DNA of 64,000 nucleotides from Corynebacterium haematomassiliense (GCF_013978595.1 NZ_JACDTZ010000002.1:1-64000); one strand, 5' to 3'; positions 19,885-28,137 are shown, counted from the first letter of the stretch. Numbers and translations: made by a program. Notes: a model not told the origin generated them from the letters alone.

Positions 19885-20631
19885 ATGGGTAACGGAAAGC
19901 TGATTCTCGTTCGCCACGGGCAGAGCGAGTGGAACAAGTCGAACCAGTTCACCGGCTGGGTCGATGTGGACCTGACCGAACAGGGCGAGGCCGAAGCCGT
20001 CAACGCCGGCAAGCTCATGGAAGAAAAGGGTGTCCTGCCGGACATCCTGTTCACTTCGCTGCTGCGCCGCGCGATCCGCACTGCGAACATCTCGCTGAAC
20101 GCGGCTGACCGCCACTGGATCCCGGTGGAGCGCAGCTGGCGCCTCAACGAGCGCCACTACGGCAAGCTCCAGGGCCTGAACAAGGCGGAGATTCGCGAGG
20201 AGTTTGGCGAGGAGCAGTTCATGCAGTGGCGCCGCTCCTACGACACCCCGCCGCCGGAGATTGACACGGACAACGAGTACGCGCAGACCAACGACCCGCG
20301 CTACGCCTTCCTGCCTGAGGTGCCGCGCACCGAGTGCCTCAAGGACGTGGTGGAGCGCTTCCTGCCGTACTACATCGACGTCATCGCGCCGCACGCCATG
20401 GCAGGTAAGAACGTGATGGTCGCCGCGCACGGCAACTCGCTGCGCGCGCTGGTGAAGTACCTGGACAACATCTCCGACGAGGAGATCGCCGGGCTGAACA
20501 TCCCCACTGGCATGCCGCTGGTGTACGAGATCGATGAAAACGGCAAGGTGCTCAACCCGGGCGGCACCTACCTGGACCCGGAGGCCGCTGAGGCTGGCGC
20601 CGCTGCTGTGGCGAACCAGGGGCAGAAGTAA
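19885..20631 (+). CDS. gpmA: 2,3-bisphosphoglycerate-dependent phosphoglycerate mutase
   Basis: A 248-residue glycolytic enzyme that interconverts 3- and 2-phosphoglycerate. The phosphohistidine motif is [32 protein letters not shown] and the second catalytic His in [16 protein letters not shown] are present, as is the family's C-terminal GTYLDPEAA. The start at 19885 ([12 protein letters not shown]) matches other GpmA proteins; an ATG 12 bases earlier is possible. It lies 15 bases upstream of the senX3-like gene, the same order as in mycobacteria and corynebacteria. Confidence 0.94.
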   Translation: MGNGKLILVRHGQSEWNKSNQFTGWVDVDLTEQGEAEAVNAGKLMEEKGVLPDILFTSLLRRAIRTANISLNAADRHWIPVERSWRLNERHYGKLQGLNKAEIREEFGEEQFMQWRRSYDTPPPEIDTDNEYAQTNDPRYAFLPEVPRTECLKDVVERFLPYYIDVIAPHAMAGKNVMVAAHGNSLRALVKYLDNISDEEIAGLNIPTGMPLVYEIDENGKVLNPGGTYLDPEAAEAGAAAVANQGQK

Positions 20632-20646
20632 GCCTCGAATCACACC

Positions 20647-21816
20647 GTGACGCCGATTCTCGCTTTTTTCATCGGCGCCGCGCTGACCGTGCCCGCTGTG
20701 CTGCTCGGCCAGCGGGCGCTTCGTTGGCGCGCCCGCAACCGGGCGGATGACGGCGGGCAGGACGACACCGCAGCCGCAGTGAGCCAGGTCCTTCACCTGG
20801 TTACGCAGGGCTCGCCGACCGGAATCGCTGTCATCAACCGCGCCGGCAACGTGATGCTGTCCAACGCGCGCGCCCACGACATGTCCATCGTGCACGACGG
20901 TAGCGTCAACCCGCGTGTGCTCGAGGTGGCCGAAGAGGTGCTTGAGCAGCAGGAAGAGCAGGTGCTGGACCTGGATTTGCCGCAGCGCACCACGGGCAGC
21001 CGCATCCGCAATGTGCGCGCGCTGATTGCGCCGCTGATGCTGACGGACAACTCCTACGCCATCGTGTACGGCTCTGACGAGTCTGAAAACGTGCGCATGG
21101 AAAACGCGCGCCGCGACTTCGTGGCAAACGTCTCCCACGAACTGAAAACCCCGGTCGGAGGCATAGCGCTTCTTGCCGAGGCACTGCTGCAGGACCCGAC
21201 GGACCCGGAGATGGTGGACTACTTCGGCACCAAGCTGCACAAGGAGGCCCACCGCATGGGGGAGATGATCACGGATCTGATCTCCCTGTCCAAGCTTCAG
21301 GGCGCGGAGGCGCTGCCGGACATGGCGCCGGTGCGTGTGGACGACATCGTGGACGACGCGGTTGCCCGCAACCTGGTCGCCGCTGAAAACCACGGCATTG
21401 AACTCACCCGCGGCCAGCGTTTGGGGCTGCGGGTGATGGGGGATCGGGCGATGCTCACCGTGGCGGTGTCCAACCTGATCACCAACGCGATCAACTATTC
21501 GCCGAGCGGGCAGCCGGTGAGCGTGACACAGAAGCCGGTGCGCGACAATGTGGTGCTGATCCGGGTCACGGACCGCGGCATCGGCATCGCGCCGGAGGAC
21601 CAGAAGCGCGTGTTCGAGCGGTTCTACAGGGTGGATAAGGCGCGCTCGCGTTCCACGGGCGGCACGGGGCTGGGTTTGGCCATCGTGAAGCACGTGGTGG
21701 CGAACCATGGCGGTAGCATTACGTTGTGGTCGAGGCCTGGGACGGGCTCCACGTTCACCATTGAGCTGCCCCTGTATGACCCCGAGGCCGCCGGCAGAGC
21801 AGAAAAGGAAGAGTGA
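20647..21816 (+). CDS. senX3: Sensor histidine kinase, SenX3-like
   Basis: A 389-residue kinase with a GTG start. One N-terminal transmembrane segment (MTPILAFFIGAALTVPAVLL) is followed by a PAS-like region (VLHLVTQGSPTGIAVINRAGNVMLSN). The dimerisation/phosphoacceptor helix is RRDFVANVSHELKTPVGG. The HATPase domain has the N box (NLITNAINYSPSGQ), VTDRGIGIAPEDQ, FERFYRVD and GGTGLGLAIVKH. SenX3-RegX3 senses phosphate limitation in mycobacteria, and position next to gpm is conserved; phosphate sensing here is inferred. The response regulator starts one base after its stop. Confidence 0.9.
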   Translation: MTPILAFFIGAALTVPAVLLGQRALRWRARNRADDGGQDDTAAAVSQVLHLVTQGSPTGIAVINRAGNVMLSNARAHDMSIVHDGSVNPRVLEVAEEVLEQQEEQVLDLDLPQRTTGSRIRNVRALIAPLMLTDNSYAIVYGSDESENVRMENARRDFVANVSHELKTPVGGIALLAEALLQDPTDPEMVDYFGTKLHKEAHRMGEMITDLISLSKLQGAEALPDMAPVRVDDIVDDAVARNLVAAENHGIELTRGQRLGLRVMGDRAMLTVAVSNLITNAINYSPSGQPVSVTQKPVRDNVVLIRVTDRGIGIAPEDQKRVFERFYRVDKARSRSTGGTGLGLAIVKHVVANHGGSITLWSRPGTGSTFTIELPLYDPEAAGRAEKEE

Positions 21817-21817
21817 A

Positions 21818-22507
21818 GTGACGACCATTCTCATCGTTGAAGACGAGGAATCGCTGTCCGACCCTTTGGCCTACCTGTTGCGCAAGGAAGGCTTCGAGGC
21901 GGTTGTGGCCGCAGACGGGCAGGCGGGGCTGGACCTGTTCGCCTCCCAGGACATCGACCTGGTGCTGCTGGACCTGATGCTGCCGGGGATGAGCGGCACG
22001 GAGGTGTGCAAGAAGCTGCGCGCCGAGTCTTCGGTGCCGATCATCATGGTCACCGCCCGCGACAGCGAGATCGACAAGGTTGTGGGCCTGGAGCTGGGCG
22101 CGGACGATTACGTGACTAAGCCGTACTCCACCCGCGAGCTGGTGGCCCGCATCCGCGCGGTGCTGCGCCGCGGCCCGGAGACCGAGGTGGTCGAGGAAGA
22201 CGACGAGCAGCTGCTGCAGGGCGGCCGCGTGACCATGGACGTGGAGCGCCACACGGTGCTTGTGGACGGCCAGCCGGTGCCCATGCCGCTCAAAGAGTTC
22301 GACCTGCTGGAGTACCTGCTGCGCAACGCGGGCCGGGTGCTCACGCGCGGCCAGCTGATCGACCGTATCTGGGGCGCCGATTACGTCGGCGACACCAAGA
22401 CCCTGGACGTGCACGTCAAGCGCCTGCGCACGAAGATCGAGGCGCAGCCGTCGCGACCCACCCAGCTCGTCACTGTGCGCGGCCTGGGCTACAAATTCGA
22501 AGCGTAA
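21818..22507 (+). CDS. regX3: Response regulator, RegX3-like (OmpR family)
   Basis: A 229-residue regulator. The receiver domain starts MTTILIVEDEES, has the phosphoacceptor Asp52 in LVLLDLMLPGMSG and the conserved Lys in DDYVTKPYS. The C-terminal winged helix (MPLKEFDLLEYLLRNAGRVL, RIWGADYVGDTKTLDVHVKRLRTKIE) binds DNA. The GTG at 21818 gives the standard N-terminus and lies one base past the kinase stop, so the two are translationally coupled. It converges on the Cys-rich protein gene with a gap of only 6 bases, so any terminator must lie inside coding sequence. Confidence 0.91.
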   Translation: MTTILIVEDEESLSDPLAYLLRKEGFEAVVAADGQAGLDLFASQDIDLVLLDLMLPGMSGTEVCKKLRAESSVPIIMVTARDSEIDKVVGLELGADDYVTKPYSTRELVARIRAVLRRGPETEVVEEDDEQLLQGGRVTMDVERHTVLVDGQPVPMPLKEFDLLEYLLRNAGRVLTRGQLIDRIWGADYVGDTKTLDVHVKRLRTKIEAQPSRPTQLVTVRGLGYKFEA

Positions 22508-22513
22508 GCGCGG

Positions 22514-23428
22514 CTACTCGCGCGCGGCTTGGGTTGCTGGGTGGGTGGCCCGGAGGTCGTCGCTAAGCTGGGCGCGCTTTTCGCAATGCTTGGCGACGAC
22601 ACGGTACGGCTTTTCGCCGATCAGCGCGACAAGCTCGTCTTTCATCGACTGCCAAATCGGCGTGCCACCGGTGTGGCACGCGGGGGCGGAGGTGCACCAC
22701 CAGTCGAAGTCCTCTCCGCCGCCGCCCCACTGACGGCGGTGGTACTCGCCGATGGTGGTGCGCAGAATCTCCTGGCCGTCTGAGCGCTCCTCCCAGGCGT
22801 CCTCGCGGGAAAACGGCACCTGCCAGCACACCTCCGGTTTGGTGCCCACGATGTTGCGCCCTTCCGCCATGGCGAACTGGTGGAACGCGCAGCCCGCGCC
22901 GGTGGGGTGGCCGGGGCGGTTGGCGAAGATGCAGGCGCCGTCGACGACCTTGGTTTTGATGTGGGGGCCGGCCTCCTCGTCGTCGGGGTCGGGCTCGAGC
23001 GCGTTGTCGTCCTCTTCCTCGTCCCACTCCAGCCACGGCTCGAGCCACGTCGGGTCGTTGGCCGCGAAGTAGGCGTCCGTCTCTGCGGGCCGCAGCTGCC
23101 AGTACTTCGCCGGCATGTCCTTCACCGCGTTGTAGACGGTGTCGCGGTCTTCCTCGTCCGCGATGTAGGCGCCGTGGATGCAGCAGCCCACGGCCGGGTT
23201 GGATTCGTCGATGCCGTGGCACTCAGGGGTGCCGAAGCGGCAGGACCAGGTGGCCTCCGCCCAGGTCAGGTCGATGGAGAAGATGTGGTTCGGGTCGTCC
23301 GGGTGGACGAACTCGAACCATTCGCGCGGGAAATCGGGGCGGGTTTCGCGGCCCGCCAGGATGGAGCGGCCGGCTGGCGAGTCCGCCGGGAAGCCGAGAA
23401 AAACGGGTTTCGGGGCTGGTTGATTCAC
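22514..23428 (-). CDS. Conserved actinobacterial Cys-rich protein
   Basis: A 304-residue soluble protein I do not recognise by name. Cysteines cluster: SCRFGTPECHG, then AVGCCIHGAYI, GACIFANRPGHPTGAGCAFHQ, EVCWQVPF and WWCTSAPACHTG. The spacing with histidines resembles metal- or cluster-binding proteins of the YkgJ/DUF3109 type, but this is a loose likeness. A run of acidic residues (WDEEEDDNALEPDPDDEEAG) interrupts the middle. It is transcribed towards regX3 and divergent from the Ppx/GppA gene with about 30 bases between starts. A diverged copy of the recurrent motif lies near its 3' end (22547-22568). Confidence 0.65.
   Translation of the reverse strand: MNQPAPKPVFLGFPADSPAGRSILAGRETRPDFPREWFEFVHPDDPNHIFSIDLTWAEATWSCRFGTPECHGIDESNPAVGCCIHGAYIADEEDRDTVYNAVKDMPAKYWQLRPAETDAYFAANDPTWLEPWLEWDEEEDDNALEPDPDDEEAGPHIKTKVVDGACIFANRPGHPTGAGCAFHQFAMAEGRNIVGTKPEVCWQVPFSREDAWEERSDGQEILRTTIGEYHRRQWGGGGEDFDWWCTSAPACHTGGTPIWQSMKDELVALIGEKPYRVVAKHCEKRAQLSDDLRATHPATQAARE
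22547..22568 (+). repeat. Diverged recurrent motif copy
   Basis: GGCCCGGAGGTCGTCGCTAAGC differs from the consensus only in the core (CT for GA) and near the 5' end. It reads on the non-coding strand of the Cys-rich protein gene. Confidence 0.4.
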
Positions 23429-23458
23429 ACCTGGACACGGTAGACCCGTTACCCTGGG

Positions 23459-24427
23459 GTGGTGCGATTAGGTGTATTAGATGTCGGCAGCAACACGATC
23501 CATCTCGTGGCGGTCGACGCGTACAGCGGTAGCCGGCCGACGCCGATGAGCGATTGGAAGCAGCCGCTGCGTCTCGTTGAGCTGCTGGACAAAAAGGGCA
23601 ATATCGAGGACAAGGGCGTGGACAAGCTCGTCGACGCTGGCCAGGAGGCCTCCGACCTCGCGGACAACCTCAAGTGCGAGGAGCTCGTGGCGTTCGCCAC
23701 CTCCGCGGTCCGCTCGGCCACCAACTCCGCGGACGTGCTCAAGCGCGTGGAGAAGAAGACCGGCGTGAAGCTGAACATCCTCTCCGGCGAGGAGGAAGCG
23801 CGGCTGACGTTTTTGGCGGCGCGCCGCTGGCACGGCTGGTCCGCAGGCCGCATCACCAACTTCGACATCGGCGGCGGCTCCCTGGAGATCTCCACGGGCA
23901 CCGAGGAGATGCCGGACCTGGCGGTGTCCCTGGACCTGGGCGCGGGGCGCTTGACCCACGAGTGGTTCGACACCGACCCGCCGGAGCGCAAGAAGATCAA
24001 CATGCTGCGCGACTACATCGACGCGGAACTCGCCGGTCCTGCCGAGCAGTTCAAGGCGATGGGGGAGACCGGTCTGGCCGTGGGCACGTCCAAGACGTTC
24101 CGTTCCCTGGCCCGCCTCACGGGTGCTGCGCCGTCGTCCGCCGGCCCGTTCGTGCAGCGCACGCTTACCGCGCCGGGTCTGCGCCAGCTCATCGCGTTCA
24201 TTTCCCGCATGACGGCGGCGGACCGCGCGGAGCTCGAGGGCATCAACTCGGACCGCTCCCACCAGATCGTCGCAGGTGCGCTGGTGGCGGAAGCTGCGAT
24301 GCGTGCGTTGAATGTTGATAAGTTAGAGATCTGCCCGTGGGCCTTGCGTGAAGGTGTGATTCTCAAGCGCATCGACAAGGGGTCTTTGGACGCTGAGATT
24401 CAAGCCAAAAAAGGAGACGACAACTAA
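23459..24427 (+). CDS. Ppx/GppA-family exopolyphosphatase
   Basis: A 322-residue protein of the actin-like ASKHA fold. The first phosphate-binding loop is LGVLDVGSNTIHLVAVD, the second is NFDIGGGSLEISTGTEEM, and GLAVGTSKTFRSLARLTGAAP follows. Members hydrolyse polyphosphate or pppGpp; actinobacteria carry two such genes (Ppx1/Ppx2), and this short form lacks the C-terminal HD domain. The start is GTG at 23459 or 23462. Its stop overlaps the next start (TAATG), indicating coupling. Nearness to a phosphate-type two-component pair fits a phosphate role, by inference. Confidence 0.85.
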   Translation: MVRLGVLDVGSNTIHLVAVDAYSGSRPTPMSDWKQPLRLVELLDKKGNIEDKGVDKLVDAGQEASDLADNLKCEELVAFATSAVRSATNSADVLKRVEKKTGVKLNILSGEEEARLTFLAARRWHGWSAGRITNFDIGGGSLEISTGTEEMPDLAVSLDLGAGRLTHEWFDTDPPERKKINMLRDYIDAELAGPAEQFKAMGETGLAVGTSKTFRSLARLTGAAPSSAGPFVQRTLTAPGLRQLIAFISRMTAADRAELEGINSDRSHQIVAGALVAEAAMRALNVDKLEICPWALREGVILKRIDKGSLDAEIQAKKGDDN

Positions 24428-25419
24428 TGGCCGACAAACAGCTCACAGTTGCCGAGCTCCTCGCGCGCGCCGAAAAGGAAAACCCGTCCGGCGCGCGCCG
24501 CCCGCGTCGCCGCCGCAGCCTCGAGGACGGCGGCGTTTCCGTCGCCGAGCTGACCGACTCGTTTAAGAAGGTCGAGGCCAAGCCGACGGAGGTGAAGCAC
24601 TCCAGCGTGCCTATCGACGCACCTTCGGATACCCCCAAAAAGACCCCCACCCAGGCGCCGAAACCTGAGCCGACGCCGGCCGCGCAGAAGCCGGCGTCGA
24701 AGACCGAGCCGAAGCCGGTGTCGAAGGTGGCTCCGAAGCCGGTGCCAGAGGCCGAGACGAAGGTGGCGCCGAAGCTGGCTGACAAGCCCGCGCAGGCGGA
24801 GTCCGTGAAACTGCGTCCGGCAGCCAAGCCGGCTGAGCAGGCTCCCAAGCCGGTGGAAAAGCCGGCCACTGCACCTGTGTCGAAGCCGGTATCCAAGCCT
24901 GTAGAGAAGCCCGCCCCGGCGCCCGCGGCTTCCACCACCACGAAGGTTCAGCCGGCCAGCGACGACACGACGGTGCTGCGCAAGGTCGAAGCTGAGCCCG
25001 AGGACGAAGCTAAGCCCGAGGGCAAGGCGGAGCCCGTCGTAAAGCAAGAGCTCGCGCAGTCGGACGACACGGGCGAGATCCGCACCGTCGACGCGCCGGA
25101 GCCGCAGGCGCGCGAGGACTCCCTCGACGCCCCTGAGGCCGAATACGACACCGACTACGAGGTCGAGGAGGCGTCGGTCAACCCGATCCTGCTGGTCCTG
25201 CTGGTGTTCTTCGGCGTGCTGCTGGGTGTGCTGGGCTTCCTGGCGTTCAAGTGGCTGTGGGCCAACACGATGGCGATTGTGGCGGTACTCGTCGGCGTCG
25301 CCGCGGTGGCAGCGGCGGTCGCCGCCGTCGGTGCGATGGCTGGCAGCCGCGACAAGGTCACCATGATCATCGCCGGCCTGGCTGCCGCGGTGGTGGCCTT
25401 CGGCCCGGCACTGCTGTAA
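24427..25419 (+). CDS. Pro/Ala/Lys-rich membrane protein between ppx and proC
   Basis: A 330-residue protein. A short basic N-terminal region (LLARAEKENPSGARRPRRRR) leads to about 150 low-complexity residues dominated by repeating Lys-Pro units (PKPVSKVAPKPVPEAE), then an acidic stretch. The C-terminus has three hydrophobic segments (VNPILLVLLVFFGVLLGVLG, TMAIVAVLVGVAAVAAAVAA, MIIAGLAAAVVAFGPALL). The Lys-Pro region is probably a disordered cytoplasmic tail. No domain is recognised. It overlaps the upstream phosphatase gene by one base and precedes proC by 29 bases. Confidence 0.75.
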   Translation: MADKQLTVAELLARAEKENPSGARRPRRRRSLEDGGVSVAELTDSFKKVEAKPTEVKHSSVPIDAPSDTPKKTPTQAPKPEPTPAAQKPASKTEPKPVSKVAPKPVPEAETKVAPKLADKPAQAESVKLRPAAKPAEQAPKPVEKPATAPVSKPVSKPVEKPAPAPAASTTTKVQPASDDTTVLRKVEAEPEDEAKPEGKAEPVVKQELAQSDDTGEIRTVDAPEPQAREDSLDAPEAEYDTDYEVEEASVNPILLVLLVFFGVLLGVLGFLAFKWLWANTMAIVAVLVGVAAVAAAVAAVGAMAGSRDKVTMIIAGLAAAVVAFGPALL

Positions 25420-25448
25420 AACGCGCAACGACTTTTCAAAGGAGCGAC

Positions 25449-26258
25449 ATGGAACGCATCGCCGTCATTGGTGCAGGCAATATCGGCGAGGCTTTCATCT
25501 CGGGCCTCGTTGCCAATGGGGTGGAGCCGGGGTCTATTACGGCGACGAACCGGTCCTCGTCGAGAAGCGGTGAGCTCGCGGAGCGCTACGGGGTGCGCAC
25601 CACCTCCGACAACCGCGAGGCCGTCCGCGACGCGGACGTGGCGCTGCTGTGCATCAAACCCGCGCAGATCCTGGACGTCATCGCGGAGGTCGGCGAGGAG
25701 CTCACCGACTCCGGCTCCGCCACCGTGCTGGTCTCCATGGCAGCGGGCGTGACCCTCGCCGCGATGGAGGATGCCGTCTCCGCCGCCGGCACCCCGATCG
25801 TGCGCGTCATGCCGAATACGCCGATGCTGGTGGGCAAGGGTGTCCTCGCCGCCGCCTGTGGACGCTTCGTCAGCGACGAGCAGCGCGAAGCCGTCGTGGA
25901 GCTGCTGTCCGCCGCGGGGCAGGTCGTGGAGGTTGCCGAATCCCAGATGGATGCCGTGACCGCGATCTCCGGTTCCGGCCCGGCGTACTTCTTCCTGGTG
26001 GCTGAGGCGCTTGTGGACGCGGGCGTGTCCCTCGGCCTGCCGCGCGACCTGGCCGAGCGGCTCGCCTGCGCTACCGCCGCCGGCGCTGGCGCGATGCTCG
26101 AGGGCGGGGACAGCCCCGTGCAGCTGCGGGCGAACGTCTCCTCGCCGGCCGGCACCACGGTGCGCGCAATCCGCGAGCTGGAGGAGTCCGGCCTGCGCGG
26201 CGCGTTCTACCGCGCCACCGAGATCTGCGCGGAGCGCTCGGACGAGCTGGGCAAGTAG
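25449..26258 (+). CDS. proC: Pyrroline-5-carboxylate reductase
   Basis: A 269-residue NAD(P)H-dependent enzyme of the last step of proline synthesis. The nucleotide-binding motif is IAVIGAGNIGEAFISGL. VRVMPNTPMLVGKG and the signature AVTAISGSGPAYFFLVAEAL with LRANVSSPAGTTVRAIRELE are present. The start at 25449 has an AAGGAGCGAC Shine-Dalgarno; a longer frame overlaps the upstream gene. The proC, BldC-like, bS22 order downstream equals Rv0500, Rv0500A, Rv0500B of mycobacteria. Residues NRSSSRSGE near position 37 are encoded by a copy of the recurrent GTCGAGAAGC motif, using a rare AGA codon. Confidence 0.94.
   Translation: MERIAVIGAGNIGEAFISGLVANGVEPGSITATNRSSSRSGELAERYGVRTTSDNREAVRDADVALLCIKPAQILDVIAEVGEELTDSGSATVLVSMAAGVTLAAMEDAVSAAGTPIVRVMPNTPMLVGKGVLAAACGRFVSDEQREAVVELLSAAGQVVEVAESQMDAVTAISGSGPAYFFLVAEALVDAGVSLGLPRDLAERLACATAAGAGAMLEGGDSPVQLRANVSSPAGTTVRAIRELEESGLRGAFYRATEICAERSDELGK
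25549..25568 (+). repeat. Recurrent motif copy inside proC
   Basis: ACCGGTCCTCGTCGAGAAGC matches the motif at 17 of 20 positions. The frame differs from other coding copies and gives Ser-Ser-Arg-Ser instead of Val-Glu-Lys, so conservation is at DNA level. Confidence 0.5.
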
Positions 26259-26435
26259 CCCAAATCCCAACTTTCACAACCGTTTCTGTGGGTTCACTGC
26301 CTGCACTTTGAAAATTTTCTTCCACTTAAGTCGCACTCGACGCTGGTTTCACGTTAGGGTGGTTCAAGCACGTGCGTGTTCGTCCTGCGGGAGGGGAAGC
26401 CTGCAGCGCGTTTGCGTGCCGAGAGGTATGAATTA

Positions 26436-26627
26436 GTGGTTAACGAAGATAAAGGAAAGTTCCTGACGGTTGCCGAGGTCGCGGAGATCATGCGCGTATC
26501 CAAGATGACCGTCTACCGCCTCGTTCACTCCGGCGAGCTGCCCGCCGTCCGCGTGGGCCGCTCCTTCCGCGTGAACGAGACGGCAGTGAGCGAGTACCTG
26601 GAGTCCTCCGTCTACGACGTGGGATAG
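26436..26627 (+). CDS. BldC-like MerR-type helix-turn-helix protein
   Basis: A 63-residue DNA-binding protein: FLTVAEVAEIMRVSKMTVYR forms the helix-turn-helix and LVHSGELPAVRVGRSFRV the wing, with a short tail. This is the BldC/excisionase-like family, and the position after proC matches mycobacterial Rv0500A. BldC controls development in Streptomyces; the role in corynebacteria is unknown. The start is the GTG at 26436, ten bases after GAGAGG. It is followed by a perfect terminator. The 177-base gap upstream has an AT-richer patch (about 26300-26360) that probably holds the promoter. Confidence 0.87.
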   Translation: MVNEDKGKFLTVAEVAEIMRVSKMTVYRLVHSGELPAVRVGRSFRVNETAVSEYLESSVYDVG

Positions 26628-26659
26628 TCCAAGGGTCTCATTTACAGGACCTCGAGAAC

Positions 26660-26699
26660 ACACCCGCCGCACCGGTTTTCCGGTGCGGCGGGTGTTTTT
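26660..26699 (+). terminator. Strong rho-independent terminator after bldC-like gene
   Basis: A perfect 16-base-pair stem (ACACCCGCCGCACCGG and its complement) with a TTTT loop is followed by TTTTT. It isolates the bS22 gene, which must have its own promoter. Confidence 0.93.
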
Positions 26700-26726
26700 G
26701 GCCCTGAAAAGCCCTGCCGGTATGCT
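26697..26726 (+). promoter_or_regulatory. Candidate promoter of the bS22 gene
   Basis: TTGGCC (26697-26702) and TATGCT (26721-26726) are 18 bases apart. The predicted transcript would have a 5' leader of about 105 bases with two hairpins. Confidence 0.5.
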
Positions 26727-26752
26727 TTGAACGATCAGGTCGGCCACTTCCT

Positions 26753-26790
26753 GTGGGAGTGTGCACCTCCCACGAACCGCGGAAGCGGTT
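26753..26790 (+). promoter_or_regulatory. Structured 5' leader of the bS22 mRNA
   Basis: Two consecutive hairpins lie in the leader: GTGGGAG/CTCCCAC (26753-26773, loop TGTGCAC) and AACCGC/GCGGTT with a GGAA tetraloop (26775-26790). Ribosomal protein leaders are often sites of autoregulation, but none is known to me for bS22. Confidence 0.4.
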
Positions 26791-26837
26791 GCGCCGGCCG
26801 CGTACGTACGCACTTTGAACAGGAAAGAGGTAGCCCA

Positions 26838-26939
26838 ATGGGTTCAGTGATTAAGAAGCGCCGCAAGCGCATGTCCAAGAAGAAGCACCGCAAGATGCTC
26901 CGCCGCACCCGCGTGCAGCGTCGTAAGCTCGGCAAGTAA
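26838..26939 (+). CDS. Small ribosomal protein bS22 (AURKAIP1/COX24 domain)
   Basis: A complete 33-residue protein, half of it Lys or Arg: [19 protein letters not shown] and a similar tail ending RRKLGK. It equals the mycobacterial Rv0500B/MSMEG_bS22 type, which sits on the 30S subunit near the decoding end of helix 44. A strong AGGAAAGAGG Shine-Dalgarno lies upstream and a terminator follows. Position after proC and the BldC-like gene is conserved in Actinobacteria. Confidence 0.93.
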   Translation: MGSVIKKRRKRMSKKKHRKMLRRTRVQRRKLGK

Positions 26940-26952
26940 GCCGCGAGCGTTC

Positions 26953-26982
26953 ACCCGCCTCCGTTTCGGGAGGCGGGTTTTT
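26953..26982 (+). terminator. Terminator of the bS22 gene
   Basis: The stem ACCCGCCTCC with GGAGGCGGGT, loop GTTTCG, is followed by a T-tract. Confidence 0.9.
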
Positions 26983-27008
26983 CGTGTCCGCGGCAGGATG
27001 ACCGTCCG

Positions 27009-27134
27009 AGGATGCTTACTTCTAAACGCTTACTTCTCGACGAACACCCGGCCGCGACCGCCGCGTCACTCGAGAAGTAAGCATCCTGGGGTAAGCATCT
27101 AGCGCCGGTAAGCATCCTGGGGTAAGCATCTAGC
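27009..27134. repeat. Palindromic/tandem repeat cluster (GGATGCTTAC family)
   Basis: AGGATGCTTACTTCT (27009-27023) is the exact complement of AGAAGTAAGCATCCT (27073-27087). A nested arm pair, GCTTACTTCTCGA (27028-27040) and TCGAGAAGTAAGC (27070-27082), competes with it. A 27-base unit beginning GTAAGCATCCTGGGGTAAGC is then repeated exactly (27077-27103 and 27108-27134). The HAD gene stop codon (27130-27132) lies inside the second unit. It sits between convergent bS22 and HAD genes. Confidence 0.85.
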
Positions 27135-28137
27135 CCCGCCGGCGCCACCACCACACACCGGCCACAGCCAACACGGCCGGAACCACGCCGGCGCGCACCA
27201 CCCGGCGCACGGAGCGGTAGTCGCGCACCGCCCAGCCCTGGGCCTTGGCGTGCTTGCGCAGTGCCCGGTCCGGGTTGATCGCCACCGGCGAGCCGACCAT
27301 TTCCAGCATGGGCAGGTCGTTGATGCTGTCGGAGTAGGCGGTGCACTTGGACAGGTCCAGCTGCTGCAGCGCGGCCAGCGCCGCCACGGCGTGCTTCTTG
27401 CCGGGGCCGTGGAGGATGTCGCCGACGAGGCGGCCGGTGAACTTGCCGTCTTTTTCCTCCGCCACGGTGCCCAGCGCGCCGGTGAAGCCGAGCGTTTCGG
27501 CGAGTGCTTGGCCGATCTGCACCGGGGTGGCGGATACCAGCCACACCTGCTGCCCGGCGGCGAGGTGCATGGCGGCCAGCTCGATGGTGTCGGCGTAGGA
27601 CTTCTCCAGCATCCGGTTGTCCACGATCTCCCGGCACGCCTGCTTGAGCTCCGCCACGCTCTTGCCCTTCACAACAGCCAGGGCCTGCTCGCGGCCCTCG
27701 GCGATGTCGTCGGCGTTTTCGGAACCGGAGACGCGGTAGCGGATCTGCTTGTGTAGCGCAGGGGCGAGCTCGGACAGGGTGATAAACCGCTTCTTAAACA
27801 GCCCCTGCGCCAAAAGGATCAGCGATGAGCCCTGGATGAGCGTGTTGTCCACATCGAAAAACGCGGCGGCTTCGGTGTCCTGGGGGATCTCCGGATCGGG
27901 CGGGGTGATCTTCTGGCGGCCGGCGGTTTCGAAGGCGCCGCCGACGGAGTCCACGCCGAGCGCGAAGTCGTCGATGTTGATGCCGAAGGTCTCTTCCACC
28001 GCGGCGGCTGCGGCGGCGCGGCCGGCGGTGCGCTGCGCGTCGTCGTCGAGCGGGGGCATCACGCGCTCCTCTAAGAAGCGGCGCAGGTTGCCCTGGGATT
28101 GGGACCACTGCGCGAGGATTTCGCGCTGATCAGACAT
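27130..28137 (-). CDS. HAD-IB family phosphatase (SerB-like), membrane-anchored
   Basis: A 335-residue protein. The N-terminal 95 residues are helical. HAD motif I is FFDVDNTLIQGSS with both catalytic aspartates. Motif II is VWLVSATPVQ, and motif III/IV is CTAYSDSINDLPMLEMVG. The C-terminus is a short hydrophobic segment ending WWWRRRG. Related proteins dephosphorylate phosphoserine or lysophospholipid-type substrates; the substrate here is unknown. The start at 28137 (MSDQREILAQW) is divergent from the glutaredoxin-like gene. Its 3' end runs into the palindromic repeat cluster, which supplies the last codons and the stop. Confidence 0.86.
   Translation of the reverse strand: MSDQREILAQWSQSQGNLRRFLEERVMPPLDDDAQRTAGRAAAAAAVEETFGINIDDFALGVDSVGGAFETAGRQKITPPDPEIPQDTEAAAFFDVDNTLIQGSSLILLAQGLFKKRFITLSELAPALHKQIRYRVSGSENADDIAEGREQALAVVKGKSVAELKQACREIVDNRMLEKSYADTIELAAMHLAAGQQVWLVSATPVQIGQALAETLGFTGALGTVAEEKDGKFTGRLVGDILHGPGKKHAVAALAALQQLDLSKCTAYSDSINDLPMLEMVGSPVAINPDRALRKHAKAQGWAVRDYRSVRRVVRAGVVPAVLAVAGVWWWRRRG

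Noticed and set aside
19819..21834. Upstream extension of the third protease frame through gpmA and senX3
   Set aside because: The signal peptide and protease start at 19818; the rest is antisense to two clear genes.
24640..24920. Lys-Pro repeats as a sign of a TonB-like energy-coupling protein
   Set aside because: The membrane segments are at the C-terminus, and TonB systems are not expected in this group; it is better described as a disordered tail.
27077..27134. CRISPR-like array
   Set aside because: There are only two units with a 4-base spacer and no cas genes; it is a tandem repeat.
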